From CAZSAT01 sp964604675 (GTDB lineage: Bacteria > Myxococcota_A > UBA796 > CAJQPC01): 22,520 bases of DNA. Shown one piece after another: positions 8,201 to 14,526 of the stretch; the first letter of the stretch is position 1; the number at the start of each line of letters is the position of its first letter. Below the pieces are notes generated by a model. It had not been told where the DNA came from, searched no databases, and worked only from the letters and a program-made list of their open reading frames with translations. The DNA lies in assembly GCA_964604675.1 (NCBI GenBank), contig CAZSAT010000112.1:1-22520 (forward strand), given 5' to 3'. A program made the position numbers and the translations under genes.

Positions 8201-8631
8201 TCAACATGGGCGTGGTGCACCAGATCCTGGGGCGTCCGGAGTCCGCCCAGGAGAGCTACGGCGTGGCGATCGCCCGCGGCGAAGAGGTGGGCGACAAGGG
8301 GCTCGTGGCCTACGCGAGGGCCCTGATGGGCTCGGTTCAAGCCACCGAGGATCACCTCGGGGATGCCGAGCGAGAGCACGCCGCCGCCCGGCTGGCGATG
8401 CACGAGGCCGGCGGCGGACGTGGCCTGGCCGTGCTGGACCTCTGCGAGGGCTTCCTCGAGCTCGCTCGGGCCCGGGAGGCCCGCCACGGGGGTGATCCCC
8501 GCAGGGCCGCCGACTTCCTCGAGGCGGCGCGGGGGCGCGTGGAAGGGGCCCGGGAGCTGGCACGCCGGCGAGGCGACGTGGGGCTCGCGCTCCGCCTGCT
8601 CATCCGCGACCTGGAGCGCACGGCCGCTTGA
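5224..8631 (+). CDS. Receiver-like / winged-helix / STAND ATPase / TPR transcriptional regulator
   Basis: A 1135-residue regulator. Residues 1-115 resemble a response-regulator receiver, with Asp11, Asp13 and Asp53, but the conserved Lys is replaced (GFLDPAQP, Asp97), so phosphorylation control is doubtful. Residues 125-216 form an OmpR-type winged helix (LTLSEQEARLLGHLASR, RAVDNAIRRLRTKVE, LLTVRGLGYRLV). Residues 245-500 form an AP-ATPase/STAND NTPase with P-loop GPGGMGKT (270-277) and Walker B LLILDNCEQL (from 342), as in AfsR-like and LuxR-type large regulators. From about 620 to the end there are roughly ten TPR units of about 40 residues. The start ATG 5224 has GATACCCT six bases upstream and no good Shine-Dalgarno. 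It overlaps the next gene by TTGA. It likely senses a ligand or protein partner through the TPRs. Confidence 0.87.
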   Translation: MAGRLLAVTHDADGLSALAAQLSAQGWSLIHCTSVLEARGALNEQQADLCVLDSGLARDGAAVVLRAWRDQGHATPVVVRVTGDGQDRYPGADGFLDPAQPAGHAAAVAAVVASLQGPRQLILGSGRVDLATRRLEGPGASLTLSEQEARLLGHLASRAHRAVGRDELLRVVWGFSQSVPTRAVDNAIRRLRTKVEPDPAKPVHLLTVRGLGYRLVAEAVRSPGPVVSPVPRAATNLPKRERDAFVGRIEDLDALATLFAEGATAVTLLGPGGMGKTRLARRFGARWHARHGSAWFCDLTAAQGLAELVQAVGSSLGVQVSGADRAAVEQLGHALAARGEVLLILDNCEQLVEAAASAVEVFVQLAPDARVLATSRERLRVRGERCLELGGLSGPEAYELFVTRARAVDRNFEPDPEEIERIEEVVERLDGLPLALELAAARVGVLSPAQLNDALDKSVHRVLRGSERGREPRQATLWGAIDWSWRLLDPMEQAVLAQSSIFRGGFTLTAAEDVLDLGDWSDAPWTLDVIQSLRDKSLLRSSPRADRHAEARFTLFETVREYAEGKLDEMGRVPELRGQHALWCLELGEGLAAGVATRGGRRKLRKLQLEVDNLRAVHERHRVHDPDITARAALVLDVVLQTTGPLDLRVEVLDQALSGADLSPERRVQLLLARGRALRISGDVGRAVDDLQAARDEAGMLGARRDEAAALAALGACRVETGKLEAGRAKLQHALDVAQSVADLGTEVQVLRYLGIADRQAGEIDASLDHLGRALTLVRRLGDPRGEASVLRQLGEALSVAGQSGEAERRLRESLELARDLGDWAGEGEVLETLGTLYQRMSDTDAAEGYFTLARDVHRAVGNRPGEASVLLGLGACAIARQRFDAAKELYARAADLAEALEDPSKVAAARMGLGNLYAAEDNVAEAERQYRGALASFRATGSRWREGVALSNLGGLLMARDDRLEEAQAVLTEAMAIHEEVGAPRYEGLARFNMGVVHQILGRPESAQESYGVAIARGEEVGDKGLVAYARALMGSVQATEDHLGDAEREHAAARLAMHEAGGGRGLAVLDLCEGFLELARAREARHGGDPRRAADFLEAARGRVEGARELARRRGDVGLALRLLIRDLERTAA

Positions 8632-9224
8632 AGCCCTCCACGGTCGAAGTGCGCGGCGAGGGGCGCCTGGCGAAGGCCGTGAGCCGGGCGCTCACCTCGT
8701 CCGGGATGGAGCTCGTGCCGCGGAGGGGCGATCGCGTGGTGGCCTTCGGGCCGGTGGCGGAAGCTGGCGCGGTCGTGGTCGACCTCGAGGGTCGCGCGGG
8801 GGCGCCGGGGCAGTGCGTGCTGCATGCCCAGGTCGCCCTCCGGGGTCGGTACCCCGCGCCCTGGGCCACCCTGTTCGAGCGCTTGCTCCAGGGGAGGCCG
8901 CTCCGCCTCGGCTGGTGTGCTCGGGTCGACGTGGTCACCCGCGAAGACCTCGAGGCTGCCGTGGTCTTCGCCGTGCAGCAGGGCGTCGTGGGCGACTGGC
9001 GCGTGCCCAGTGCGGGCAGCAGCACCGAGCTGGCCGTCGGTCGCGCCCTGCTCGTGGAGACCGGGTCGAGCTCGGTGCTCGGGCCGGCGTGGCGTCCGCG
9101 GCTCGGCGGCGTTCCGGTCGGCGATCCGCTCCCCGGCTTGCGCCCGGCCCAGACCACCGAGGACGCGGCGCGAGCCTGGATCGCGCTCTACCAGAAGGAC
9201 CGCTCGGACCTGGCGCGAGGCTGA
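8628..9224 (+). CDS. SDR-like (epimerase/dehydratase-type) protein, degenerate
   Basis: A 198-residue protein beginning at TTG 8628, overlapping the regulator stop (TTGA); GGAG lies 11 bases upstream. The first residues VEVRGEGRLAKAVSRALTSSG look like a Rossmann start (GxGxLAxAVxxAL). The middle LRGRYPAPWATLFERLLQGRPLRLG followed by RVDVVTREDLEAAVVFAV resembles the C-terminal part of extended SDRs (the 'vhVdDvA.A...a' region). The catalytic YxxxK is not seen and the protein is shorter than typical extended SDRs, so it may be a binding or remnant form. GTG 8649 is an alternative start. Context suggests coupled expression with the regulator and the following hydrolase. The function is unknown; family assignment is tentative. 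Confidence 0.6.
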   Translation: MKPSTVEVRGEGRLAKAVSRALTSSGMELVPRRGDRVVAFGPVAEAGAVVVDLEGRAGAPGQCVLHAQVALRGRYPAPWATLFERLLQGRPLRLGWCARVDVVTREDLEAAVVFAVQQGVVGDWRVPSAGSSTELAVGRALLVETGSSSVLGPAWRPRLGGVPVGDPLPGLRPAQTTEDAARAWIALYQKDRSDLARG

Positions 9225-9225
9225 G

Positions 9226-9942
9226 GTGCACGTGGTCTGCCTGCATGGCTTTCCGGACCTGCCCGGCACCTTCGAGCTGCTGCGGCCCGTGCTGGAGGCC
9301 GCGGGTCACACGGTGAGCTGCCCGCGCCTGCCGGGCTACGGCGGGGAGGCCTTCGACGGCTCCATGGCCAGCGCCGTCGACTGGCTGGACCGCGAGGTCC
9401 CGGGTGAGGTGGCGCTGGTGGGGCACGACTGGGGTGCGATCCTCGCCTGGTCGGCTGCGGTGCGCTCGCGCCGTGTCCGCCGCCTCGTGCTGATGGCCGT
9501 CCCGCCGCTCGCCGGCCTGGGGCGTGTCTGGGGTGGTGTGCCGCGTCAGCTCTGGCTCAGCCGGTACATCGTGGCCTTCCAGCGCCCGGGGAGCGTCCCC
9601 GACGTGGCGGCTCTGTGGGCTCGCTGGAGTCCCGGCTTCGACGGCGCCTCCTGGCGGGACGCGGCAGCGGCGCACCTGGCCGAACCGTCGGCCCGCGAAG
9701 GGGCCCTGGCCTGGTACCGGGCGTTGGTCCGAGGGCCGCGCCTGGGTGCGAGCTGGGCGCTGATGACCGGCACGCCGAGCGTCCGGGCGCACGGCCTCAC
9801 CGGCGCGGACGATGGCTGCATCGACACGCGGGTCTTCGACCGCGCGCCCCTGACCGTGACCCGCTTCGAGGGCTGCGGGCACTGGCTGCACCTCGAACGC
9901 CCGGTGGTGGTCGGCCGGGCCGTGCTGGCTGCGCTCAGCTGA
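9226..9942 (+). CDS. Alpha/beta hydrolase, epoxide hydrolase/haloalkane dehalogenase-like
   Basis: A 238-residue alpha/beta hydrolase. It shows the oxyanion motif LHGFPD (residues 6-11), the nucleophile elbow VGHDWGAILAW with Asp68 as nucleophile, and the catalytic His219 in EGCGHWLHLERP. An Asp nucleophile in GHDWG is the mark of epoxide hydrolases and haloalkane dehalogenases rather than esterases; the W after D fits as well. GTG 9226 is preceded by GAGG with a 5-base spacer and lies 1 base after the previous stop, so the gene is in the regulator operon. Its lid residues (Tyr pair for epoxides, Trp/Asn for halides) could not be assigned. Substrate unknown. Its end overlaps the convergent gene by 8 bp. 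Confidence 0.82.
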   Translation: MHVVCLHGFPDLPGTFELLRPVLEAAGHTVSCPRLPGYGGEAFDGSMASAVDWLDREVPGEVALVGHDWGAILAWSAAVRSRRVRRLVLMAVPPLAGLGRVWGGVPRQLWLSRYIVAFQRPGSVPDVAALWARWSPGFDGASWRDAAAAHLAEPSAREGALAWYRALVRGPRLGASWALMTGTPSVRAHGLTGADDGCIDTRVFDRAPLTVTRFEGCGHWLHLERPVVVGRAVLAALS

Positions 9943-10480
9943 ACCAGCCGCTGGCCCAGCCACCGAGCACCACACCCATTAGCGCGGGCAGGCAGCCCTT
10001 GGCGGCCTCCTCCGTGGGCTTCGGGTCCATGCGGACGGGCTGCCGGCGCGGCGCCACGTCGGGCTTGGGAGGCTTCGCCGACTGCGCCCAGATGCGGGGG
10101 CGGCCATCGGGCCCGTCGAAGCGGTGGATCTTGCCCTCGGTGAACCACTCGGGCCACGCCGTCGCGTTGGGCACCAGCATGCTCAGGTCACCGCTGGACT
10201 CCACCCGGCAGATCGAGAAGCCCTTCACGGTGAGCACGAGGCCCTCCGGCAGCTCCGCGGCCTCGGAGGCCATGCCGGTGAAGGGGCCGGAACCGGTGCC
10301 CTCCACCACCCCGTCCTCCACGTCCTCCGGCACGGTCGTGTCCCGCCCGTCGGGGTGGGTCTTCAAGGGGTGAGGGGCGTCCGCGCTGTGCGACACGTGC
10401 ACGTGCACCGCCCCCTCCTCGTCGAAGCGGAACACGCCGCTCTCGAAGACGATTGCAAAGGACCCGTCGGGAATCTGCAT
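9935..10480 (-). CDS. Unknown protein with C-terminal hydrophobic segment
   Basis: A 181-residue protein I do not recognise. ATG 10480 has GGAG five bases upstream, a good ribosome binding site. The N-terminal two thirds are soluble and acidic, with beta-like strands (FAIVFESGVFRFDEEGAVHVHV) and a His/Asp-rich stretch (HVSHSADAPHP). A Pro/Lys/Arg-rich linker (residues about 130-155) leads to a short hydrophobic end (GCLPALMGVVLGGWASGWF), which could be a membrane anchor. It is divergent from the serine protease pair (41 bp between starts) and convergent with the hydrolase. The coding case rests on start site, fit between neighbours and plausible composition. Confidence 0.68.
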   Translation of the reverse strand: MQIPDGSFAIVFESGVFRFDEEGAVHVHVSHSADAPHPLKTHPDGRDTTVPEDVEDGVVEGTGSGPFTGMASEAAELPEGLVLTVKGFSICRVESSGDLSMLVPNATAWPEWFTEGKIHRFDGPDGRPRIWAQSAKPPKPDVAPRRQPVRMDPKPTEEAAKGCLPALMGVVLGGWASGWFS

Positions 10481-10521
10481 CGGTGCTCCAGCCCTGCCCT
10501 CGGGGTGGTAACCCTGGCGCC

Positions 10522-11448
10522 ATGTTGCTCCTCGTCCCGATCGCTCTCGCCGTGTCGCCCATGACCAACGCCGACGAAGAGGCGGGCTTCCCGTCCGTCT
10601 TCTCGCTCGCCTACGAGTACGGCAACACCCCCCAGGCGATGTGCACGGCCAACTTGATCGGCCCCCGCACGGTGCTCACCGCTGCCCACTGCGTGGTCGA
10701 CTTCAGCGAGAACCAGTTCAAGAACTGGGTGCAGGGGTACTTCGGCAGCGACATCGAGGAGGCGCACACGATCGTCGAGTTCGAAGAGGTTTACGCCCAC
10801 CCGGACTACGACGCGGCGCGCAACGCCTCCAACTCCGAGTTCGACATCGCGATGTTGATCCTCACCGAGCCGGTCGAGGGCATCGAGCCCACGTGGTTCC
10901 GGCGGGACGCCTTGAGCGAGGCCGACCTCGGCAAGGAGCTGTTCAGCGTGGGCTACGGCATCAAGAGCGCCAGCACCCAGCGCGGCTCCGGCAAGAAGCG
11001 CAGCGGCGTCATGGAGCTGACCGAGTACGACGACCAGTTCCTGATCACCAACACCGACGGCGACGATCCGCAGCTCTGCAGCGGCGACTCCGGCGGTCCC
11101 CAGTTCGAGCTCGTGGGCGACCAGTGGCAGCAGGTGGGCGTGCACAGCTGGGCCGACGGGTACTGCCTCTACTCGAGCGGCTCCCAGCGGGTCGACATCG
11201 TGGCGCCGTGGGTCTTGGATCACTTCGCCGACGCCGAAGGCACCGGCGACGTCTGCCACGCCAACGGCTGGTACGACGACGGGGTGTGCGACGGGTGGTG
11301 CGACCGCTTCGACCTGGACTGCCTCGACCACGACAAGGTCTGGCTCGAGAGCGAGAGCGGCCTGCTCGGGTGCGCGGTGACGCCCGCCGCCGGTGGATGG
11401 CTGCTCGGGATGGCGGGCCTGCTCGCTGGGCGGCGCCGGTGCTCCTGA
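10522..11448 (+). CDS. Secreted S1 (chymotrypsin-fold) serine protease with MYXO-CTERM-like tail, copy 1
   Basis: A 308-residue S1 protease with signal peptide MLLLVPIALAVS. The triad is His56 in LTAAHC, Asp108 in EFDIAML and Ser190 in CSGDSGGP. The residue six before the serine, which sets S1 specificity in trypsin (Asp189), is Gln, so trypsin-like cleavage after Arg/Lys is not predicted. The usual mature N-terminus IVxG is MTNA here. After the protease domain come a Cys-rich module CHANGWYDDGVCDGWCDRF (from 245), ESGLLGC, a hydrophobic stretch and Arg-Arg-Arg, resembling the MYXO-CTERM sorting signal. The start lacks a Shine-Dalgarno but has TAACCCT six bases before ATG. Its end overlaps copy 2 by 10 bp. 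Confidence 0.9.
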   Translation: MLLLVPIALAVSPMTNADEEAGFPSVFSLAYEYGNTPQAMCTANLIGPRTVLTAAHCVVDFSENQFKNWVQGYFGSDIEEAHTIVEFEEVYAHPDYDAARNASNSEFDIAMLILTEPVEGIEPTWFRRDALSEADLGKELFSVGYGIKSASTQRGSGKKRSGVMELTEYDDQFLITNTDGDDPQLCSGDSGGPQFELVGDQWQQVGVHSWADGYCLYSSGSQRVDIVAPWVLDHFADAEGTGDVCHANGWYDDGVCDGWCDRFDLDCLDHDKVWLESESGLLGCAVTPAAGGWLLGMAGLLAGRRRCS

Positions 11449-12350
11449 GCGCGCTGGCGCTGGGCGCGCCCATCGTCAATGGCGACAAGACCGACGACTA
11501 CCCGAGCGTGGTCAGCCTCGGCCTCGATGCCGGCGCGTACAGCTTCAGCGCGTGCACGGCGAACCTCATCAGCCCCCGGGTGCTGGTCACAGCCGCCCAC
11601 TGCGGCGCCGAGATCGGGGAGGAGCTCGTGGCGGAGTTCGGCGTGGCCTTCTTCGGCAGCGACATCTGGGAGCCCGATCAGGTCATCGGCTTCGAGCAGA
11701 TGATCCTCCACCCCGACTACAGCCCGCTCGTGGGCAACACGCTGCCGGAGTTCGACCTCGCGGTGATCGTGCTGGAGGAGGCGCCAGGGGTCGAGCCCAC
11801 CTGGTTCCGCCGCGACGCGCTCACCGAGGCCGACATCGACGACACCCTCGTCAGCGTGGGCTTCGGCTCCACCGGCTCCAGTGGTGCCGGCAGCGGCTAC
11901 AAGCGCTTCGTGGAGCTGCCGCTGTCCGACTACGACGAGCAGTTCGCCCTCTCGAAGTCCAGCGACACCGGTGGCCAGATCTGCAGCGGTGACTCCGGCG
12001 GCCCTCAGTTCCAGGTCGTCGACGGGCACCTCGTGCAGATCGCGATCCATTCCTGGGGCGACACGGGCTGTTCGCGGAAGAGCGGCTCCACCCGCACCGA
12101 CATCGCCGCAGCCTGGATCCTCGACCAGGTGGCCGAGGCCGAAGGCACCGGCGACCTCTGCCACGCCAACGGCTGGTACGACGACGGCGTCTGCGACGGT
12201 TTCTGCGACCGCTTCGACCTGGACTGCACGGCCACCGGCGATCTGCTTCCCGCAGAGTCGGGCTTCGCCGGCTGCTCCAGCGGTGGCGCCAGCGGCCTGG
12301 CGCTGTGGGGCCTCGTGGCGCTGTTCGCTCGCCGCCGAAGCAGGGATTGA
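11439..12350 (+). CDS. Secreted S1 serine protease with MYXO-CTERM-like tail, copy 2
   Basis: A 303-residue paralogue of the preceding protease. GTG 11439 lies inside the end of copy 1 and gives MLLSALALGAPIVNGDK: a short signal peptide running almost directly into an IVNG mature-type N-terminus, so no obvious propeptide. The triad is His54 (VTAAHC), Asp106 (EFDLAVI) and Ser186 (CSGDSGGP). The S1 position is again Gln. Shared blocks with copy 1 include EPTWFRRDAL, CTANLI, the FFGSDI/YFGSDI block and the module CHANGWYDDGVCDGFCDRF. The tail is ESGFAGC, a hydrophobic stretch and ARRRSRD. A tandem duplication with later divergence is the simplest reading. No good Shine-Dalgarno is visible, so translation is probably coupled to copy 1. 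Confidence 0.9.
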   Translation: MLLSALALGAPIVNGDKTDDYPSVVSLGLDAGAYSFSACTANLISPRVLVTAAHCGAEIGEELVAEFGVAFFGSDIWEPDQVIGFEQMILHPDYSPLVGNTLPEFDLAVIVLEEAPGVEPTWFRRDALTEADIDDTLVSVGFGSTGSSGAGSGYKRFVELPLSDYDEQFALSKSSDTGGQICSGDSGGPQFQVVDGHLVQIAIHSWGDTGCSRKSGSTRTDIAAAWILDQVAEAEGTGDLCHANGWYDDGVCDGFCDRFDLDCTATGDLLPAESGFAGCSSGGASGLALWGLVALFARRRSRD

Positions 12351-12383
12351 CCGACCGAAGGGACCGGATAAGCCCCATGGCTC

Positions 12384-14510
12384 ATGTCGGCACCACCCCC
12401 CAGGTCGGAATCCGTGCTCCGTCCCCTCGACGCGGGCCAGCAGGTCATCGTCGACGACGAAGAGCTCCACCTCGACGAGGTGCGTCGCCTGCTGCACGAG
12501 CACCCCGTGCTGGTCGGCGCCCGCGACAAGGACATCGTGTCGGAGCTGCAGCGGCTGCGCGACGAGGTCCACACGGCGAAGGACGAGGACAAGGGCGCCA
12601 TCCTGAGCCAGTACGACAACCTCTTCCGCGTGCTCGAGCAGCTGCGCAAGGGCCGTCAGACCGAAGAGGTGGATCCCGACAGCCCCTACTTCGCGCACCT
12701 GCGCTTGCGCGAGGAAGGCCGCACCCGCGACCTGTTCCTCGGCAAGGCCACCCGCATCGACCACGGGCTCCGCATCGTGGACTGGCGCAACGCCCCCATC
12801 TCGCGCATCTACTACCTCTACCGGGAAGCGGATGAGTACGAGGAGCAGCTGGGCGACCGCGTGCGTGAGGGTCGTGTCGACGCCCGCCGCACCGTGTCGG
12901 TGTCCCGCGGGGAGCTTCGACGGGTGAGCGCTCCTCAGGGAAGCTTCGTCCGAGGCCCGACTGGCTGGCACAAGCTGCGCGACGACGAGCCGCGGCTGGC
13001 CGGTGGCGAGGCGTCGAGCTTCCACATGCACCTCCAGGCCACGGGCGGGCGGCGCCGGCTGGGCTCGGGGGCGGACCTCCGTCCCGACAAGCACCTGCCC
13101 GACATCGCTGCGCTCATCGATCCGGAACAGTTCGAGCTCATCACGAGGCCCGAGTCGGGGCTCGTGGTGGTGCGCGGCGGGGCCGGGTCGGGAAAGACCA
13201 CGGTCGCGCTCCACCGGGTCGCCTACCTCGCGTTCCAGGATCCGAAGCGCTTCCGCGGCGAGCGCATGCGGGTGCTGGTCTGGGGTCGCGCCTTGCGCGA
13301 CTACATCTCCTACGTGCTGCCGTCGCTCGGCGTGCACGAGGTTCCGGTCCAGACCTTCTCCAGCTGGGCCTCGATGCTGGTGCAGCGGCACTTCCCGTTC
13401 CTGCCCAAGAAGGTCGCGCAGGACACGCCGGAAGCGGTCAGCCGGATCAAGCTCCATCCGGTGATGCTCGACCTCACGGAGCGCCGCGTGGCGCACCACG
13501 GCCACGACCGCAACGCCCGCGGTGCCTTCGACGACTGGTGCAACCTCTTCGACAAGCCCGAGCCGCTCTTCGCCGAGCTCGCCGAGCTCGCCCCCGGGGC
13601 CTTCTCCGCCGACGAGTGCGAGAAGATCTGCACGTGGCACCGCAACCAGAAGCGCCTGCTGGTGAACTGGATCGAGGGCGAGAAGGAGGAGGGTGCCGAG
13701 GTCGACGCCGAAGACGGCGCGCTGCTCCTGCGCCTCCACCAGCTCCGGGTCGGCAAGCTCCATGGGCGTCGCGGCAAGCGGCCCCTGGACTACACCCACC
13801 TCGTGGTGGACGAGGTCCAGGATCTCGCGCCGGTCGAGCTCTCGGTCATCCTCGACACCCTCGACAAGCGTCGCTCGGGCACGCTGGCCGGCGACACCCA
13901 GCAGCACGTGGTCGAACAGTCCGGCTTCACCAGCTGGAACGACCTGTTCGAGCGCCTCGGACTCCCGGCGAAGAAGCTCTCCACGCTGCGGGTCAGCTAC
14001 CGCTCCACGCGGCAGATCATGAGCTTCGCGCGCGGCGTGCTGGGGGAGCTCGCGGAGGACGAGACGCTGCCCCGCGCCCTGCGCGAGGGCGATCCGGTCG
14101 AGCTGTTCCGCTTCACGGACCACGGTGGGGTCGTGGCCTTCCTGGCGGACTCGCTCGGGGAGCTGATGACGCGCGAGAAGTGGGCGAGCGTGGCGGTGAT
14201 CACGCCGCACCCGAGCCTGTCCAGGATGTACGCCGACGGCCTGCGCAGGGCCCATGTGCCCTCGGTGCGGCTGGTGGAGGACCAGGAGTTCGAGTTCAAG
14301 CCCGGGGTGCAGGTCACCGAGGTGAACGAGGTCAAGGGCCTGGAGTTCGACTACGTCGTGCTCGTCGAGACCTCGGCCCGCTACTACCCCGACCACGAGC
14401 ACAGCCGCCGGCTGCTCCACGTGGGCACCACCCGCGCCGCCCACCAGCTCTGGTGCACCAGCGTGGGCAGCGTGAGCCCCTTGTTCTCGAGCTCCGAGAT
14501 CGTCGGCTGA
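12384..14510 (+). CDS. HelD-like UvrD/Rep superfamily ATPase
   Basis: A 708-residue superfamily 1 motor. An N-terminal charged helical region (about 20-95, probable coiled coil) leads into PYFAHLRLRE, DLFLGKATRID and IVDWRNAPISRIYY, the block that in HelD proteins precedes the motor (YFGRIDF ... GRATLID ... VVDWRAP). Motor motifs are Walker A GGAGSGKTTVALHR (265-278), Walker B VVDEVQDLAP (about 474), GDTQQHV (about 502), YRSTRQI, VKGLEFDYVVLVE (about 650) and HVGTTRAAHQLW. HelD-type proteins remove RNA polymerase from stalled complexes in Gram-positives; whether this homologue does so here is inference. ATG 12384 is chosen; an out-of-frame ATG lies at 12377 and GTG 12414 is an in-frame alternative. 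GATAAGCCCC lies seven bases before ATG 12384. Confidence 0.85.
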   Translation: MSAPPPRSESVLRPLDAGQQVIVDDEELHLDEVRRLLHEHPVLVGARDKDIVSELQRLRDEVHTAKDEDKGAILSQYDNLFRVLEQLRKGRQTEEVDPDSPYFAHLRLREEGRTRDLFLGKATRIDHGLRIVDWRNAPISRIYYLYREADEYEEQLGDRVREGRVDARRTVSVSRGELRRVSAPQGSFVRGPTGWHKLRDDEPRLAGGEASSFHMHLQATGGRRRLGSGADLRPDKHLPDIAALIDPEQFELITRPESGLVVVRGGAGSGKTTVALHRVAYLAFQDPKRFRGERMRVLVWGRALRDYISYVLPSLGVHEVPVQTFSSWASMLVQRHFPFLPKKVAQDTPEAVSRIKLHPVMLDLTERRVAHHGHDRNARGAFDDWCNLFDKPEPLFAELAELAPGAFSADECEKICTWHRNQKRLLVNWIEGEKEEGAEVDAEDGALLLRLHQLRVGKLHGRRGKRPLDYTHLVVDEVQDLAPVELSVILDTLDKRRSGTLAGDTQQHVVEQSGFTSWNDLFERLGLPAKKLSTLRVSYRSTRQIMSFARGVLGELAEDETLPRALREGDPVELFRFTDHGGVVAFLADSLGELMTREKWASVAVITPHPSLSRMYADGLRRAHVPSVRLVEDQEFEFKPGVQVTEVNEVKGLEFDYVVLVETSARYYPDHEHSRRLLHVGTTRAAHQLWCTSVGSVSPLFSSSEIVG

Positions 14511-14526
14511 CCGGCGCTAGCGCCGG
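14511..14526. repeat. Perfect 16-bp palindrome between convergent genes
   Basis: CCGGCGCTAGCGCCGG is its own reverse complement. It starts right after the HelD-like stop codon and contains the TAG stop of the convergent metalloprotease (14517..14519 on the minus strand). It could contribute to termination in both directions, but it has no loop and no T-run, and part of it is forced by the Arg codons of the protease tail. Confidence 0.6.

Noticed and set aside
5203..8487. A 1094-residue open frame on the minus strand opposite the large regulator
   Set aside because: It is the mirror of a strongly supported gene with recognisable domains. Its composition is His/Arg/Gln/Pro-rich without domain motifs, as expected for antisense frames in GC-rich DNA.
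11220..14444. A 1074-residue open frame on the minus strand opposite the protease and HelD-like genes
   Set aside because: It spans the two distinct plus-strand genes 11439..12350 and 12384..14510 plus the end of a third, and their gap. It shows no domain motif and is explained by the scarcity of stop codons in GC-rich antisense sequence.
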